DNA of 64,000 bases from Gongronella butleri (lineage: Eukaryota; Mucoromycota; Mucoromycetes; Mucorales; Cunninghamellaceae), in contig JAIWZP010000033.1 in the NCBI GenBank assembly GCA_025201375.1, positions 248,001 through 312,000 on the forward strand. Reading direction: 5' to 3'. A model generated the notes under the pieces. That model was not told the origin of the DNA. It searched no databases and saw nothing but the letters and a program-made list of their open reading frames with translations. Shown here piece by piece: positions 45,840 to 56,230 of the stretch; within the stretch, counting starts at the first letter, position 1, and each line of letters begins with the position of its first letter. The position numbers were made by a program, and so were the translations under genes.

Positions 45840-48145
45840 TCACCCACTCATCCGCAATGTCTCTAAAAAGTGCTCCAAATCGTTCTTGTGGATCTGCAGC
45901 ACCGACGTCTCAAAGCTATCAAACGATGTGCGCGCGTTTGTCTTTTCCGATGCCAATTGAAACGCAAGACCAAAGCGACTAAAAAAGAGTAAAAAGGGGC
46001 GCGTCAGCTCATGCGACGCGTCGCATCGCGTCTTTGTGTCATGCTTACTTTTTCTTAATCTCGCCGAATTGGTGCGCGCCCGTGCTGGCCACCACAAGAT
46101 ACGTGTCATGCTCGTCATCCAGAGATGAGACGACAATGGGGAAATTGCGTCGGCCGTGTTCCTGGTATCAAAAAAAAGATATGTTAGTCGCGTCCGTTGA
46201 GTGTCAGGATGCCTAAAAATTTACTCGGAAAGAGTCTGTCAGGAAGAGCGCCAGCTTGGCAAGGGTCAATGGATGCTGGAAGACCGGAAGGTCTGCGCCG
46301 TCCTTGATGACGACCATGCGGAAGTTCCTGAGCGTGCGTGTGTTCTTTTTGTCAATGATGGACGTGCCCTGGCGCACAATGGCCTTTTGCACCTTCATGC
46401 ACAGGCCAATGCCCCGCTGAATGTCCTCAATGCTATTTTTTTTTTATAAAAAGGGAGTGTTAGCAGTCATTTTGCTCTTTTTTTTCCACATTGTACCTAT
46501 TCAACGAGTCGTAGGCGATGTAAAAGTTACGCATCCACCAGCGTCGTCGTCCAATGCCAAGGTCGTCAGGGTAATCGGTGGAGTTGTCGTCAAGGGTGCC
46601 CCATTCCTGATTGTTGTTCCAGGACACGGGCTCACCGAGCATCGCAGCGGCAGCAGGGCTTGTCTCCAGCAGCGTCGCTAGCGCGTACACGACGTCGCTC
46701 GCTGACAGTCGGTATTTCCAGCCGTACGACCGCGAGAAACTCGGGAAACAAATGTCTGTCAGTCCATACAGAGGCGCCACCGTCTCAATCTTTTGCCGCA
46801 GGATGCTTTTCAGGTCCATGTCCATGTGGGTATAAATCTGCTGGCATTGCTGGAGGGAAAAGCTAAGGGAAATAAAGAAAAAAGAAAAAAAGACGCGTCG
46901 CGTTAGAAATCGTTTCAACCCCAATCGCTATAATTATTACCCCATCTTGGCAAACATGTTGTTCAATCGTTTTTGGCCGAATTCACGCCAGACACCGAGC
47001 TTGTTGGCAACGTAGCCCGAGTGGAACATGCTGTCATAGAGGCTCCAATGGCGGAAGAGCATGAAGCGGTACTCTTCCTCGCGCTGGATGGTATCTTCTG
47101 CTTTTTTCGTGGGTGTTGGCTCGTCTGGGTTCTCGCGCTGATTGAGGATGGCCACCTCGTCGCTGAATCGGCCCACATAATCCATGTATTTGGCCGTGTC
47201 ATTGCGCTCTAGGATATATTGCGCCGTCACGCCAATGATGGCCAACCACAGCAGATCCTGCGTCCCGCGCGACAACTGCGTTGCCAGCTGGTACATTTGA
47301 CCCGCCGACGAATTGGCATAGAACAGCGAGCTGTAATAATCTTGCAATTTCGCCTCCTTGCTCTTGCCTTGCGCCTCGCCGCTGTTCAAACGCCGCCTTT
47401 GTCGTGGCCGCTCCCCATTCTCGTCTTCTGTGGCGTCAGAATCATCCGCATCATTGTCATCGTGCTCAGATCCATACTAAAAACGTAAAAAAAAAAAAAA
47501 AAATGAGTTTGACACAATGTTGCGTCCAATTGGACGCTTTTTATGCACTTACAAAAAGCTCTTCATACACCTCGATCAATTCGACCATCTTGTCTTCCTC
47601 GTCGTCATCGTCAAAGACACACACAAGGTTGTTGTTCACAATGTTGTCCAGATGCAGCGGCCGATGGCTGTCAATGATGTACACCCGCATGGGGTCCGTG
47701 ATCGTGATCAATTCGCTCACGTCGACAATGCCACCGCAATTGATCATAATGATGGTGCGCAGCTAAAAACAAAAAAAAAAATGAGGTCAATTATCCCTTC
47801 GCCGCGTTGCTGCGCGCGCGCGCGCGATCGAGTGGCGACCCTACCTCGTCATCTTTTAGAATAAGATCGTCGTTGGCGCGTGTTAGATCCTGGTAGCCAG
47901 AGACGGGGACAATCTTGTGCTGAATGATATCTTGCTTGAGAAGAGACTAAGGACGGTGTGAGTGAATCCACGCTGCGCACTGGCGATTTGCCCTCTCGTT
48001 CTTTTTTTTTTTTTACCTGCAAGATTTTGCAGCAGCAAATGGCGTCGACGTCGGGTGCAACAAAGATAATGCACGTGCCCTCTAGAGAGTCGTGCTTGAT
48101 GCGCTCATATGCCTCTATGTACCGGTCCGTCGTGATGCGCACCAT
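45840..48145 (-). CDS. CDC45: Replication initiation factor CDC45
   Basis: Exons read MVRITTDRYIEAYERIKHDS, LEGTCIIFVAPDVDAICCCK, LLKQDIIQHKIVPVSGYQDL, IIMINCGGIVDV, VYIIDSHRPLHLDNIVNNNL, an acidic linker with GSEHDDNDADDSDATEDENG, LWLAIIGVTAQYILERNDTA, EYRFMLFRHWSLYDSMFHSG, LRQKIETVAPLYGLTDICFP and VQKAIVRQGTSIIDKKNTRT; the end is FLETLRMSG. The DHH-like N-terminal core (VAPDVDA, DSHRP) and helical CID insert identify CDC45, the bridging subunit of the CMG replicative helicase. The stop TGA is read at 45842-45840. At least seven introns are present. The start at 48145 has no upstream alternative in frame. Confidence is very high. Confidence 0.96.
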
Positions 48146-48454
48146 AGCAAAGAAACAAAGAAAAAGAAAGGAAATAGAAAGAAACCGCGCTTCGAGGCAC
48201 GTTCCTGTTTTTTTTTTTTTTTCTTCTTCTTTTTGAGCGTGTTGACCCCGACCCAAACCCCGCTCGGACACTTCCGGTTTGCAAAATCCGCCCATCCACA
48301 CGTCAATTTGCATCACGCTGCGCCAACATCCTCAATGTACGCTTAAATCACCTTTCGAAACAAGTCGCTGATCGCCCTTCCAGCGCACTATTGACTCTTT
48401 GAATGGAATTGGAGTCTACCAATCACATTGTGCTTTTAAAAAAAAAAGCGATGT

Positions 48455-48489
<35 letters not shown>

Positions 48490-48985
48490 CTTGCTAGCTT
48501 TCCCCCAGGTCATTGTGCCTACAATCGTAAAGAACCGAGCAGCAAAAATTTATTTGATGATGAGCGCAGTGGGAAAGTCTACAATAGAAAAAAAAAAAGC
48601 CGAAAAAGTAGGTTAATATTGCAAATAGATTACACGATGGTCGTGCCTGGACTTTTTGTGGCTCGCTTATCATACAATTGAAGATGCTTGGGTGGCAAGC
48701 AGCAGCTGGATGAAAAATATTTTTGCAGGCAGCCGTGAAGACTCGGCTCAAAACATAAAACACATAAAAACCCGAATTTTAACAATGCAACAAAAGTGTT
48801 TGAGCGTTGGCCCGCAACTTTTGGCGCGTCGCGATTTTTTGGGGGCCAAAGCAGCAAGCGTAGCGATTGGCTGGGCCTTTGATGCTCCGCAGCGCAAGAT
48901 TAAAATGAACGTTAGACAATGTTTTTTTTTTCTCTGTCTCTTTTCCCTCTTTTCTTCTTGTGACCCTGGCTTGCTCTCTCTGACT
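48146..48985. other. Divergent region between CDC45 and the zinc-finger gene
   Basis: Contains a long T-run (about 48456-48487) and otherwise no supported exon. Pyrimidine-rich leader at 48920-48980. Confidence 0.4.
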
Positions 48986-50266
48986 ATGGTAAGTTTCGCG
49001 CTTTGCTGGTGGTGTATGCTTCATTTTTTCTTCTTATTTTCATAGCCTCCCAAGCAACATTGGCCACAGGCTCACACATACCATCCTTACATGCCTCCGC
49101 AAGCGCAGGTGATGCACTATCATCCCGCCCGAGTGTCACAGGGGGCCTTTTCGACGCAGGTGCCGCCTTCGGCTCGAGGTATGCATCACCTCGGCGCCCA
49201 GCCACACCCCCAGGCCGCGCCGCGCGCGCCATATCCACCATACGGTAACGTGCACGTCAACATGGACGAGGCGACGCTAGCCCAGCACCTGGACGAGCTG
49301 CGGCGGCAGCAGACGGCCAAGCTTGCCGTGCTCCATGGCTTGCAAAACGACATTTCCAAGCTGAATAAGCTGAAAGCCGAGAAAAACATGGCAATGCTGC
49401 GCACCAAGGCTCGATTGTCCAAGGCCAAGAACAATTTATCCAGAATCAAGAAGAATGGCAAGACTCGGTCGCCATTGACAACCTCCATCAACCCAATGGA
49501 TGCCACTGCCACGCCCACGGCCATCGTAGCATCTTCCGATGCCACCACGCCCCATACCCAAGATCCGGCCCCTCCCAAAACACCTGTCAAGAACCTGGAC
49601 GGCATCAAGGCCGCCCAATTGGCCGCCGAGCGCGAGTTCCAATCCCACATGGTACATCTGGCAACAAAAGAGACAGGTCATCAATTCCTTTTTTTCTTTT
49701 TCTCAACTAGCCCACCACAGACGGGTTCCTTAGCTCGTTGAATGCCATTCCTAGTATGCCCCGCGCGCCCCAATGGCTTGTTCAATCCACCCCAAGGATG
49801 GATGCGTCGTGAATCACTCACCATTCAACGCCTCTTTTACCTCGTTTTCGTTTTTTTTTTCCTAGTACCCGTGCAATCTTCCACTCCATCTGCTTCCTCC
49901 AGCCAACAAGCGCACCCGTCCATGCCCTCTGCGCCCGTCCAGGTAAAGCGTAAACACGCTAGAAGCCGTCGTGTTCATCGTCGTCGCCTTGCTGCTTTTT
50001 CAAATGGGCAGGTTCCGACGCCAGCATTGCCGCAGCAGCAGCAACAGCAGCCGAAAAACAACGACAAGGGTAAGGTGCGTGCTGTGTACCAGTCGACGAT
50101 GGATGATCTAGGATTTTCGTCCATGGGAGCGGCGAACGACGAAAATACAGAAAAGTACGACACCATCTGCATGTACGAATCCAATGGCGGCGTCTGCAAC
50201 GATGACACCTGCAAGTACACCCACTTCCGGGACTTCGGTGCCAATGTGATCAGCGATAACGAGTAG
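48986..50266 (+). CDS. Red1/ZFC3H1-type CCCH zinc-finger protein (short)
   Basis: The first exon is just ATG (48986-48988), spliced to PPKQHWPQAHTYHPYMPPQA. A Pro/His/Tyr-rich head is followed by a helix MDEATLAQHLDELRRQQTAK, the coiled coil LNKLKAEKNMAMLRTKARLS, and a Ser/Thr/Pro-rich linker. Joining exons at 49729-49730 and after the cctag near 49865 keeps phase (LNAIP then IPVQSSTPSA). The C-terminus holds YQSTMDDLGFSSM and the zinc finger ICMYESNGGVCNDDTCKYTH then FRDF. The latter matches the compact CX8CX5CX3H finger of fission-yeast Red1 and human ZFC3H1 (PF10650), which work in nuclear RNA decay with Mtr4. A 69-nt stretch at 49943-50011 may be coding or an in-frame intron. The protein is much shorter than Red1. 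TAG at 50264-50266. Confidence 0.72.
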
Positions 50267-51090
50267 ACCGCACTTGTCTTTGGCAGCCGACCCTATTAGG
50301 TTTGCAAAAAAAAAAAAAAAAAAAAAAAAAAATAAGAGAACAAAGAGAAAAAAAAGACCCCCTTCCCCTTTTTCTCCCTGCCCCCCCCCTCGCCTCCCTG
50401 CACACACAATTGGAAAAGTAAACGAGGGAGCTCTCCCTTTTTTCCTCTTCCCATTCTCGCTTGTACATGTCCACACTCCATGATTTTTAGCCTTTCCCAT
50501 TGTATTCCCGATCAAATGCCACTCACGATTATAATAAAAGAAAGAATCAAGCAATCATCATGTGCATTCCCTTGTCAACGAAAGCTGCGCGCGCATAATG
50601 CACGTGAAAACGCGTCCTGCGCCCACCCCCCAGGTTGCCAAATGACACGTCAAAAAACATAACGCCATTTTGATTATTTGGATCCATTTGCACACCCCGA
50701 CCCTCTCTTGTCATGTCATGGTTTTTTTCTACTCGTTTTTATTCAATCATGCATCTTTCTACACATCAATTTGGGCAAGCACCGAGGCAACACACACTAA
50801 GGATAATCTAATTACCAAAAACGAAAAAATGAGCAACCATTGCATCGCTGTCACGCTGCTGCGCGGCAAGAAAAGCAAGGGATGACGAAGCAAGCTACTC
50901 AGTGTAACTATGACTTCAAAATTGATACACTAACAGTACGCCTGGCCGTCCAAAACGGACCGCCTATGAGGCGCTATAGGTATGGGATTTTATCATCACC
51001 GCAGCTTGCCAACGGCAAACCCTTGCTTCCTCGCTCACCACGCATGCATCCTTTTTGAGGACATGTACTTACCCTAGCCATGGGGACAAC
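50267..51090. other. Intergenic region, no gene seen
   Basis: Starts with a poly(A) run (about 50304-50331) and C/T-rich sequence; otherwise no support for genes. Confidence 0.35.
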
Positions 51091-51187
51091 AAAATAGATG
51101 GATGGATGACCAGATGGATGGATGCGCGACCCAAGTGTGCGACCAGCGTGCTAACACCAAATGGATGGATGGATGGATGGATGGATG
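51091..51187. repeat. (ATGG)n microsatellite
   Basis: Interrupted ATGG repeats: two short blocks at about 51091-51125 and a clean block at 51161-51187. Confidence 0.85.
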
Positions 51188-51471
51188 AAAAAAAGAAAAG
51201 AGGGTGAAGAAGAACAAAAAGTCCGCGCTCGCCGCTGAGCGCGCCCTTTTCAAGGGCTCAATTCAAAGGCCGGCGGCCATAATAAATTTTTTTGGCCAGC
51301 GTGACGTTTGGCAAAGCGCGTATGCGCAGCCGCCCGGCGGAGGAATGATGCGTTCACCACCTTGGCTTGGGCACGAAGGGCTAATTGGGACCATTGGGGC
51401 AACCACGTAAAAAAATCACAAAATAATCGCGTATTTATTTTCTTGCTAAAAGAAGTACATTGGCGTCGCGC

Positions 51472-52317
51472 CTAATCGCTCTCCTCTTGGTAGCTGCCTT
51501 GCGGGTGGGCAAGCAGGCGGCATGACGCTAAAATAAAAAGGGTAAGAACAAGCGCCAAGCTTAATTTTTTGCATGAACTTGCATTGGTAAATGTCGGCCT
51601 TGGTGCGCTGGATACCGTCCTTGTCGGTGTAGTCGCTGTATCGCAATTGACCCTCGACGTAGACGAGATCACTGTAGTGAAAACAAAAAAAGAGCGCGTG
51701 AGCAATGGCCGACGCATGGATTTTTTTATTTTGTTTGCGTGTTACCCCTTCTTGATACGGTCAGGGAGCCAATCGGCGGCACCCCACGACACAATGCGAT
51801 GCCATTGGGTCTTCTTGACCAAGTTGCCTGAAAAAAAAAAAGGGAGCGCGTCAAGGCCATGGTCTCACACGTTTGTGCCACAAAACACGGTTTTAAGCGC
51901 GTTCCAAGCAAAACATGCGCGCCAAATGGCTGTTTCACCTTACCCTCCTTGTCAGGGCGCGTCTCCGAAGTGGCAACAGTGTAATTGACAACACGGCGGT
52001 CGCCGGCCACTTCATTGACTGTGGGATCAGAGCCGACGCGGCCGATAAGCTGGATCTTGTTCACTGTAAAACAGAAATTGTGCCGTGAGATGACCACCGA
52101 AACGCGTATGTGCGTGTCGTGTGTGCGTAAACTACAACGACTTACGCGTGGCGCGAGTAGCAGATGACGAAAAGGCCTAGAAACACGCCAAAAAAAAAAA
52201 AAGAAAAAGAAAAAAAAAGCAAGGGGTTGTAAGGGCGTGTGAGCCAGGGTATGTTTGCTTGACCCGGATTTTAGCGCGACTTTCAGGTCAAAGAGCGTGT
52301 CCACTTACGCGAGCCAT
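51472..52317 (-). CDS. RIM1: Mitochondrial single-stranded DNA-binding protein (RIM1/mtSSB)
   Basis: Exon 1 is 9 nt (M-A-R), then AFSSSATRATL and the OB fold NKIQLIGRVGSDPTVNEVAG, DRRVVNYTVATSETRPDKEG, NLVKKTQWHRIVSWGAADWL, PDRIKKGDLVYVEGQLRYSD and YTDKDGIQRTKADIYQ. All are bacterial-type SSB motifs (TQWHRIV, GDLVYVEGQL). The short Ser/Arg-rich N-terminus fits a mitochondrial presequence. The last intron (51582-51528, 55 nt) uses a GC donor (GCAAGT); the final exon adds SSCRLLAHPQGSYQEESD and TAG. The protein coats mtDNA single strands during replication. It shares a 245-bp divergent promoter with the Gon7-like gene. The OB fold is certain; the last-exon model depends on the GC-AG intron. Confidence 0.88.
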
Positions 52318-52562
52318 AGGGCGCGACGCCTGGAAAGACGAACGAAGAAGCTGGTTGTGCATATTGTATAAAAAGAAAGAAAAAAAAAGTGAAAGCGAGT
52401 GAGAAACAAAATAGACAATCTATTCCAAATGAAATTGGGTCATTGAGGGTTCCATGCGCTTGTGTCACCACGCGATCGGGTTGAAAATGAGGGTATTGCG
52501 CGGATGAATTCGCCTGTTTTTCTTTTTTCTTTCCTCGTTTCCGCGCTTTTTTTCTTTTTCCA

Positions 52563-52775
52563 ATGAGCACCGTCAAGGCCGAATACAAGCACAACACCAC
52601 CACGGCCTCGTTTGACGCCAAGGCGACCGATTCGTCGTTTCCTCAGCTCATTGACGCTGTCAAAGATATGCAGGCACAGCTCAACAAGCACCTGACGGCC
52701 GTCATGCAGGAAAACAACGAGACCATGGACAACACTATGCCGTACGACGACGACGAGGAAGACGACGACGCTTAG
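52563..52775 (+). CDS. Small acidic-tailed protein, candidate KEOPS subunit Gon7
   Basis: A single 70-codon exon from ATG 52563 to TAG 52775 reads MSTVKAEYKHNTTTASFDAK, ATDSSFPQLIDAVKDMQAQL, NKHLTAVMQENNETMDNTMP and an acidic YDDDEEDDDA tail. The layout (short strand segment, helix with LxxxVxxMQxQLNxxLT, acidic end) resembles the fungal EKC/KEOPS subunit Gon7, which supports tRNA t6A modification. Similarity in this family is weak, so this is a candidate only. It lies between the mtSSB and kelch genes. The compact leader and shared promoter support a real gene. Alternative: an unrelated small acidic protein. Confidence 0.6.
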   Translation: MSTVKAEYKHNTTTASFDAKATDSSFPQLIDAVKDMQAQLNKHLTAVMQENNETMDNTMPYDDDEEDDDA

Positions 52776-52882
52776 AAACTCAACACTCAAATGATACCAT
52801 ACATTTAAATGAATGAAAAACTAGCCGATTGCCAGCAATTGACTGGAAACATTTTATTTTTGGGCCATTTGGGCTGATTTTC

Positions 52883-54694
52883 TTAGTCTTGGTCAGCGGT
52901 GAGATCGATGGAAAAGTTGGTGATTTGCGGGAGGTACGCATACGAGGAGAGTTCGAGGATGGCCAGATCGTCAAAGACCCTTTTGCTATTATATCCGCCA
53001 AGGACATAGATGCGCGAGTCATAAAGCACGGACGTGTGGTATCCACGCGCTGGCGGTGCCACGCCATAGATGTGGCGGGCCTCCCAGGCCATGGTCACTG
53101 CAAAAAAAAGGGTGAGTCAACAATGGGCTTCAAAAAGCGAGAACTACCGCGTTTTTTTTTTAAAAAAAAAATTACCAAGATTGAGGACGAGGACCTGATT
53201 CGAATAGGAGCTTCCGTCGTGGCCGCCGATGATGAAGAGATAGGAGCCTACTTGCGTGGCGGTGTGGCCAAAGCGCGGGATGCATTGATTGAGGGGCATG
53301 AATGTCCATTCGCGCGTTTCGAGATCGAGCACATACACGTCGCCAAAGCATTCCTGACCATCGCTGCCGCCAAAGATCACGAGCTTGTGCCCGACCAGGT
53401 TGCCACTGTGATATCCGCGCGCGAGCGGCGCGTCGCCCGTCGGCGCCCACTTTTCCCATACCACATTTTCCTTGTCAGCGACATCCAGCACGTGCACGTC
53501 CGCCAGCGGATGGCTCCCGTCGCCACCGCCTACAACAATGATCTTGGTTTTCCACACACACGTAATGTGCGCACGTCGCGGGCTACACGCCTTGCCTTGC
53601 ACTTTGGGCTGGCTCCACGACAAAGATTCTAAATAAAAAATAATATAAAAACGGGAAAAAAATGAGAAATCACGCTTACACAATGGCAAGATGCCTCGTG
53701 TTTTTGTTTCTCTTTTTATTATTACCTGTGTTCAAGCGGTAAACATCGTTAAAGTAGCGCGGCCCATCGCCGCCGCCAAAGACGAACATTTCAAAGGATT
53801 TGCGCGTGCCGGTCTGATACTCGACGATATTGGCGGAATGGCCGCGGCTAGGCGATGGTGCCTTGCCAATCGTGTTGGGCGAGCGCCACATGAGCGTGTC
53901 TGAGAAAAAAAAAAAGGGGGGGACGGCACGGAAGGTCAATCTTTTCTTCTTTTTTTCTTTTTTTCTTTTTCTTTTACCCATGTCCATGATGTACAGCCTG
54001 TCATAGCATGTGGCTTGATTTGCACCGCCAAAGACATAGAGAAGATCGCCCACGAGACTCGCGGTGTGGCCGCGCAGTGCATGAGGCAGATTTTTCTTGT
54101 AGCGCGACCAATACATGCCAGATGCAGGTGCAGGAGGCTGATAGTCGTCCATCCATGCATTATCGGGCTTCTCGTCCATTTCAGGTACCAGCTGCAGCGT
54201 CGTCGACGGGCTGGGCAGACGCGACACCTCTAAAAAGGGGAGAAACAATGAGCATCAGGGATTCACGCGCTTAGGCCAATGCAGGCTCAGGCACGTTCTC
54301 CTTTTTCTTTTTTTTTTTGAAAGGATGCTTGCCTGGCTTTTTCTTTTTGGCACGTCTTGACGATGCAGAGCGCTGCTTGGTGGTATGGATGGGCTGCTGG
54401 ATGGCAATGGTGGGCGCCGACGACGTGGTGGAAGCGCGAGGCATGGGGATCTCGGCAACAGAGTACAATGGCGTGCCATTGTTCGCCGCCGACGACTCCA
54501 TTGGCAGTGTGGGGGATTCTGGACGTTCGATCGTGCTAAGAAATAAATAAATAAATAAAAAGGTCAGCTCGCCTGTCGTGCCCATCATTTCGCTGGTGTC
54601 ACCTTGTCGAGACGATGCTGATGCCGCTCGTCGTGCTAACGCTCGCCTTGCGCGACACAGGCGCCTTGCTGTAATTGTCAAAGACCAGGGGCAT
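52883..54694 (-). CDS. Kelch-repeat protein
   Basis: Exon 1 starts MPLVFDNYSKAPVSRKASVS, and a Ser/Thr-rich basic region with RRAKKKKP follows. The propeller begins after a GC-AG intron (54332-54230) at EVSRLPSPSTTLQL. Kelch repeats are HALRGHTASLVGDLLYVFGG, SPSRGHSANIVEYQTG with FVFGGGDG, RRAHITCVWKTKIIVVGGGD, LARGYHSGNLVGHKLVIFGG, PRFGHTATQVGSYLFIIGGH and ARGYHTSVLYDSRIYVLGGY, each with the GG doublet and W/Y spacing. Six repeats form one beta-propeller. It ends LTADQD, TAA read at 52885-52883. Homologues such as Tea1/Kel-type or Ral2-like proteins mediate polarity or signalling scaffolds, but no coiled coil is present here, so the role is undefined. Confidence 0.88.
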
Positions 54695-54955
54695 TCAAGA
54701 AATGCGCGAGACCAGATGGGAAATGGACGGAGGAAAAAAAAAAAAAAAGAAAAGAAAAGGAAAAGGAAAGCGCGTGCCAAAGGCCAAAAGATAACAAAAT
54801 GAGAAAAAGAAAAGACGAGAAATGCGAAGGCCAAAGCGACCCGCTAAATTTAAAAAAAGAAGAGACGTGAGCACAAGCTTTTTTGGAAGCACGCCCCTCT
54901 TGGTTGCACTGACACAAGTGACACAAGCAAAAAGAGACGGGAAAAAAAAGAGCAA

Positions 54956-55650
54956 TCAGGCATTGGAGGGAGGTTGCCAATCGAACAGCATTTCACCAAA
55001 TGCATCCTCATCCAATACACGCGTCGGTTGCTGCTTGTCCAATGCATCAAATAAGATGGCAGCAAGCACATGCGCGCACTATTTTTTAAAACAGTCAGTT
55101 TATCTGCGTTTTGCCCTTTTGTCGCCCATTGACCCAATACCATCAATTGCGCACGGTCGCGCAGCACGTCGTCGAAAAACACGCGGCATGAGCAGTAGCG
55201 CGGATGGATGAAGCATAACACGTCGTCAGCGTTGGAAATCGCATTTTCGCCGTTTTCACCGTCATCTTTTCGCGCGTCGCCGCTTTCGTCGGGGTCTGTG
55301 GGTTCCTGATGACGCGCAACACTGTACACCGTGCGCCGCGCAGGGTTGCCGACCTGGAGACGCGTCACTATTAGTAAAAATTAAAAAAAGCACCGTCAGA
55401 CCCATTTTTTCGTGTCTGCGCGTCTTACCAGCGTCATTATCAAGCAAGTCGAGCGCGTCCAGCAACGTATTTTCCAACAACTCAAAAAGCACGCGCACCT
55501 GATCCTCTGTCACTGAGCGAAAATACAAAAAGGAGGCGTCAGCGCTCAAACACCAAGAAAAGCCATTTGCAGCGCTCACTTACGCTTTCGAGTGCCTCGT
55601 ATCGTGCCCACCACCTTGTCAAAGAGAGGCAGAGCGTGACGTTCGATCAT
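54956..55650 (-). CDS. SWIM zinc-finger protein SWS1/ZSWIM7 (Shu complex)
   Basis: Four exons begin MIERHALPLFDKVVGTIRGT, then LTEDQVRVLFELLENTLLDA, VTRLQVGNPARRTVYSVARH, an acidic insert, and CFIHPRYCSCRVFFDDVLRD. A 60-nt-class intron separates RAQLM from CAHVLAAILFDALDKQQ. Joined, they form the SWIM motif CxC...CxH (CSC and CAH) that binds zinc in SWS1 proteins. The C-terminus is FGEMLFDWQPPSNA, TGA read at 54958-54956. SWS1 partners with Rad51 paralogues and counters Srs2, promoting homologous recombination and error-free damage tolerance. The acidic insert before the SWIM (DPDESGDARKDDGENGENA) is longer than in human ZSWIM7. The splice phase restoring CxH strongly supports the model. Confidence 0.82.
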
Positions 55651-56230
55651 CCGGGACAAGTAACAAGAATGGAGAAAACGGAAAGGGAAACAGAGCTGTG
55701 GGCTGAAAACAGGCTCTGCATTCAAATTCCGCGCCATTGGGACGCCCCGACCACCCAGATCGCGCCCAATGCTACGCGTTAGCATTTGCATAGCTGCTAG
55801 TAAAAAAAAAAAAAAGGGTGGTCCGAGAGATTATTGCCACGGATGCCTTGGTGGTTCGTCTTTTTTGGCACAAATACCCCTCGTTCCACTCTGTCCGCGG
55901 CCACGTGATGGCCAATGTCATTTGCTGCATCGACGTCATGGACCCGCTCAGACGTTGAGCATCATGGATGGCGTTGCATTGCCCATGGCCCTTGGGGCCA
56001 AGCAACAAAATGCAAAACGGCCAAGCGAAAAGGGCTCGATGCAATGGTAATTGATGGTGCAACGCGATATCCATGTTGCAACTTCAAATCTATGCGTCCC
56101 TTCAGCCGATGGTCAGCCCCCCTCTCCTTGGCTATCGTTCGGAGCTTCTTTTGGAATCGATAAAAAATCGACCAAGCTTCTCCTTTTTTTTTCTCTCTCT
56201 TTTTTTTTCGCTCTTTATCTTTTTTTTCTC
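55651..56230. other. Divergent promoter between SWS1 and sulfite oxidase
   Basis: No gene is supported. The last 70 bp is a T/C-rich leader. Confidence 0.4.
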
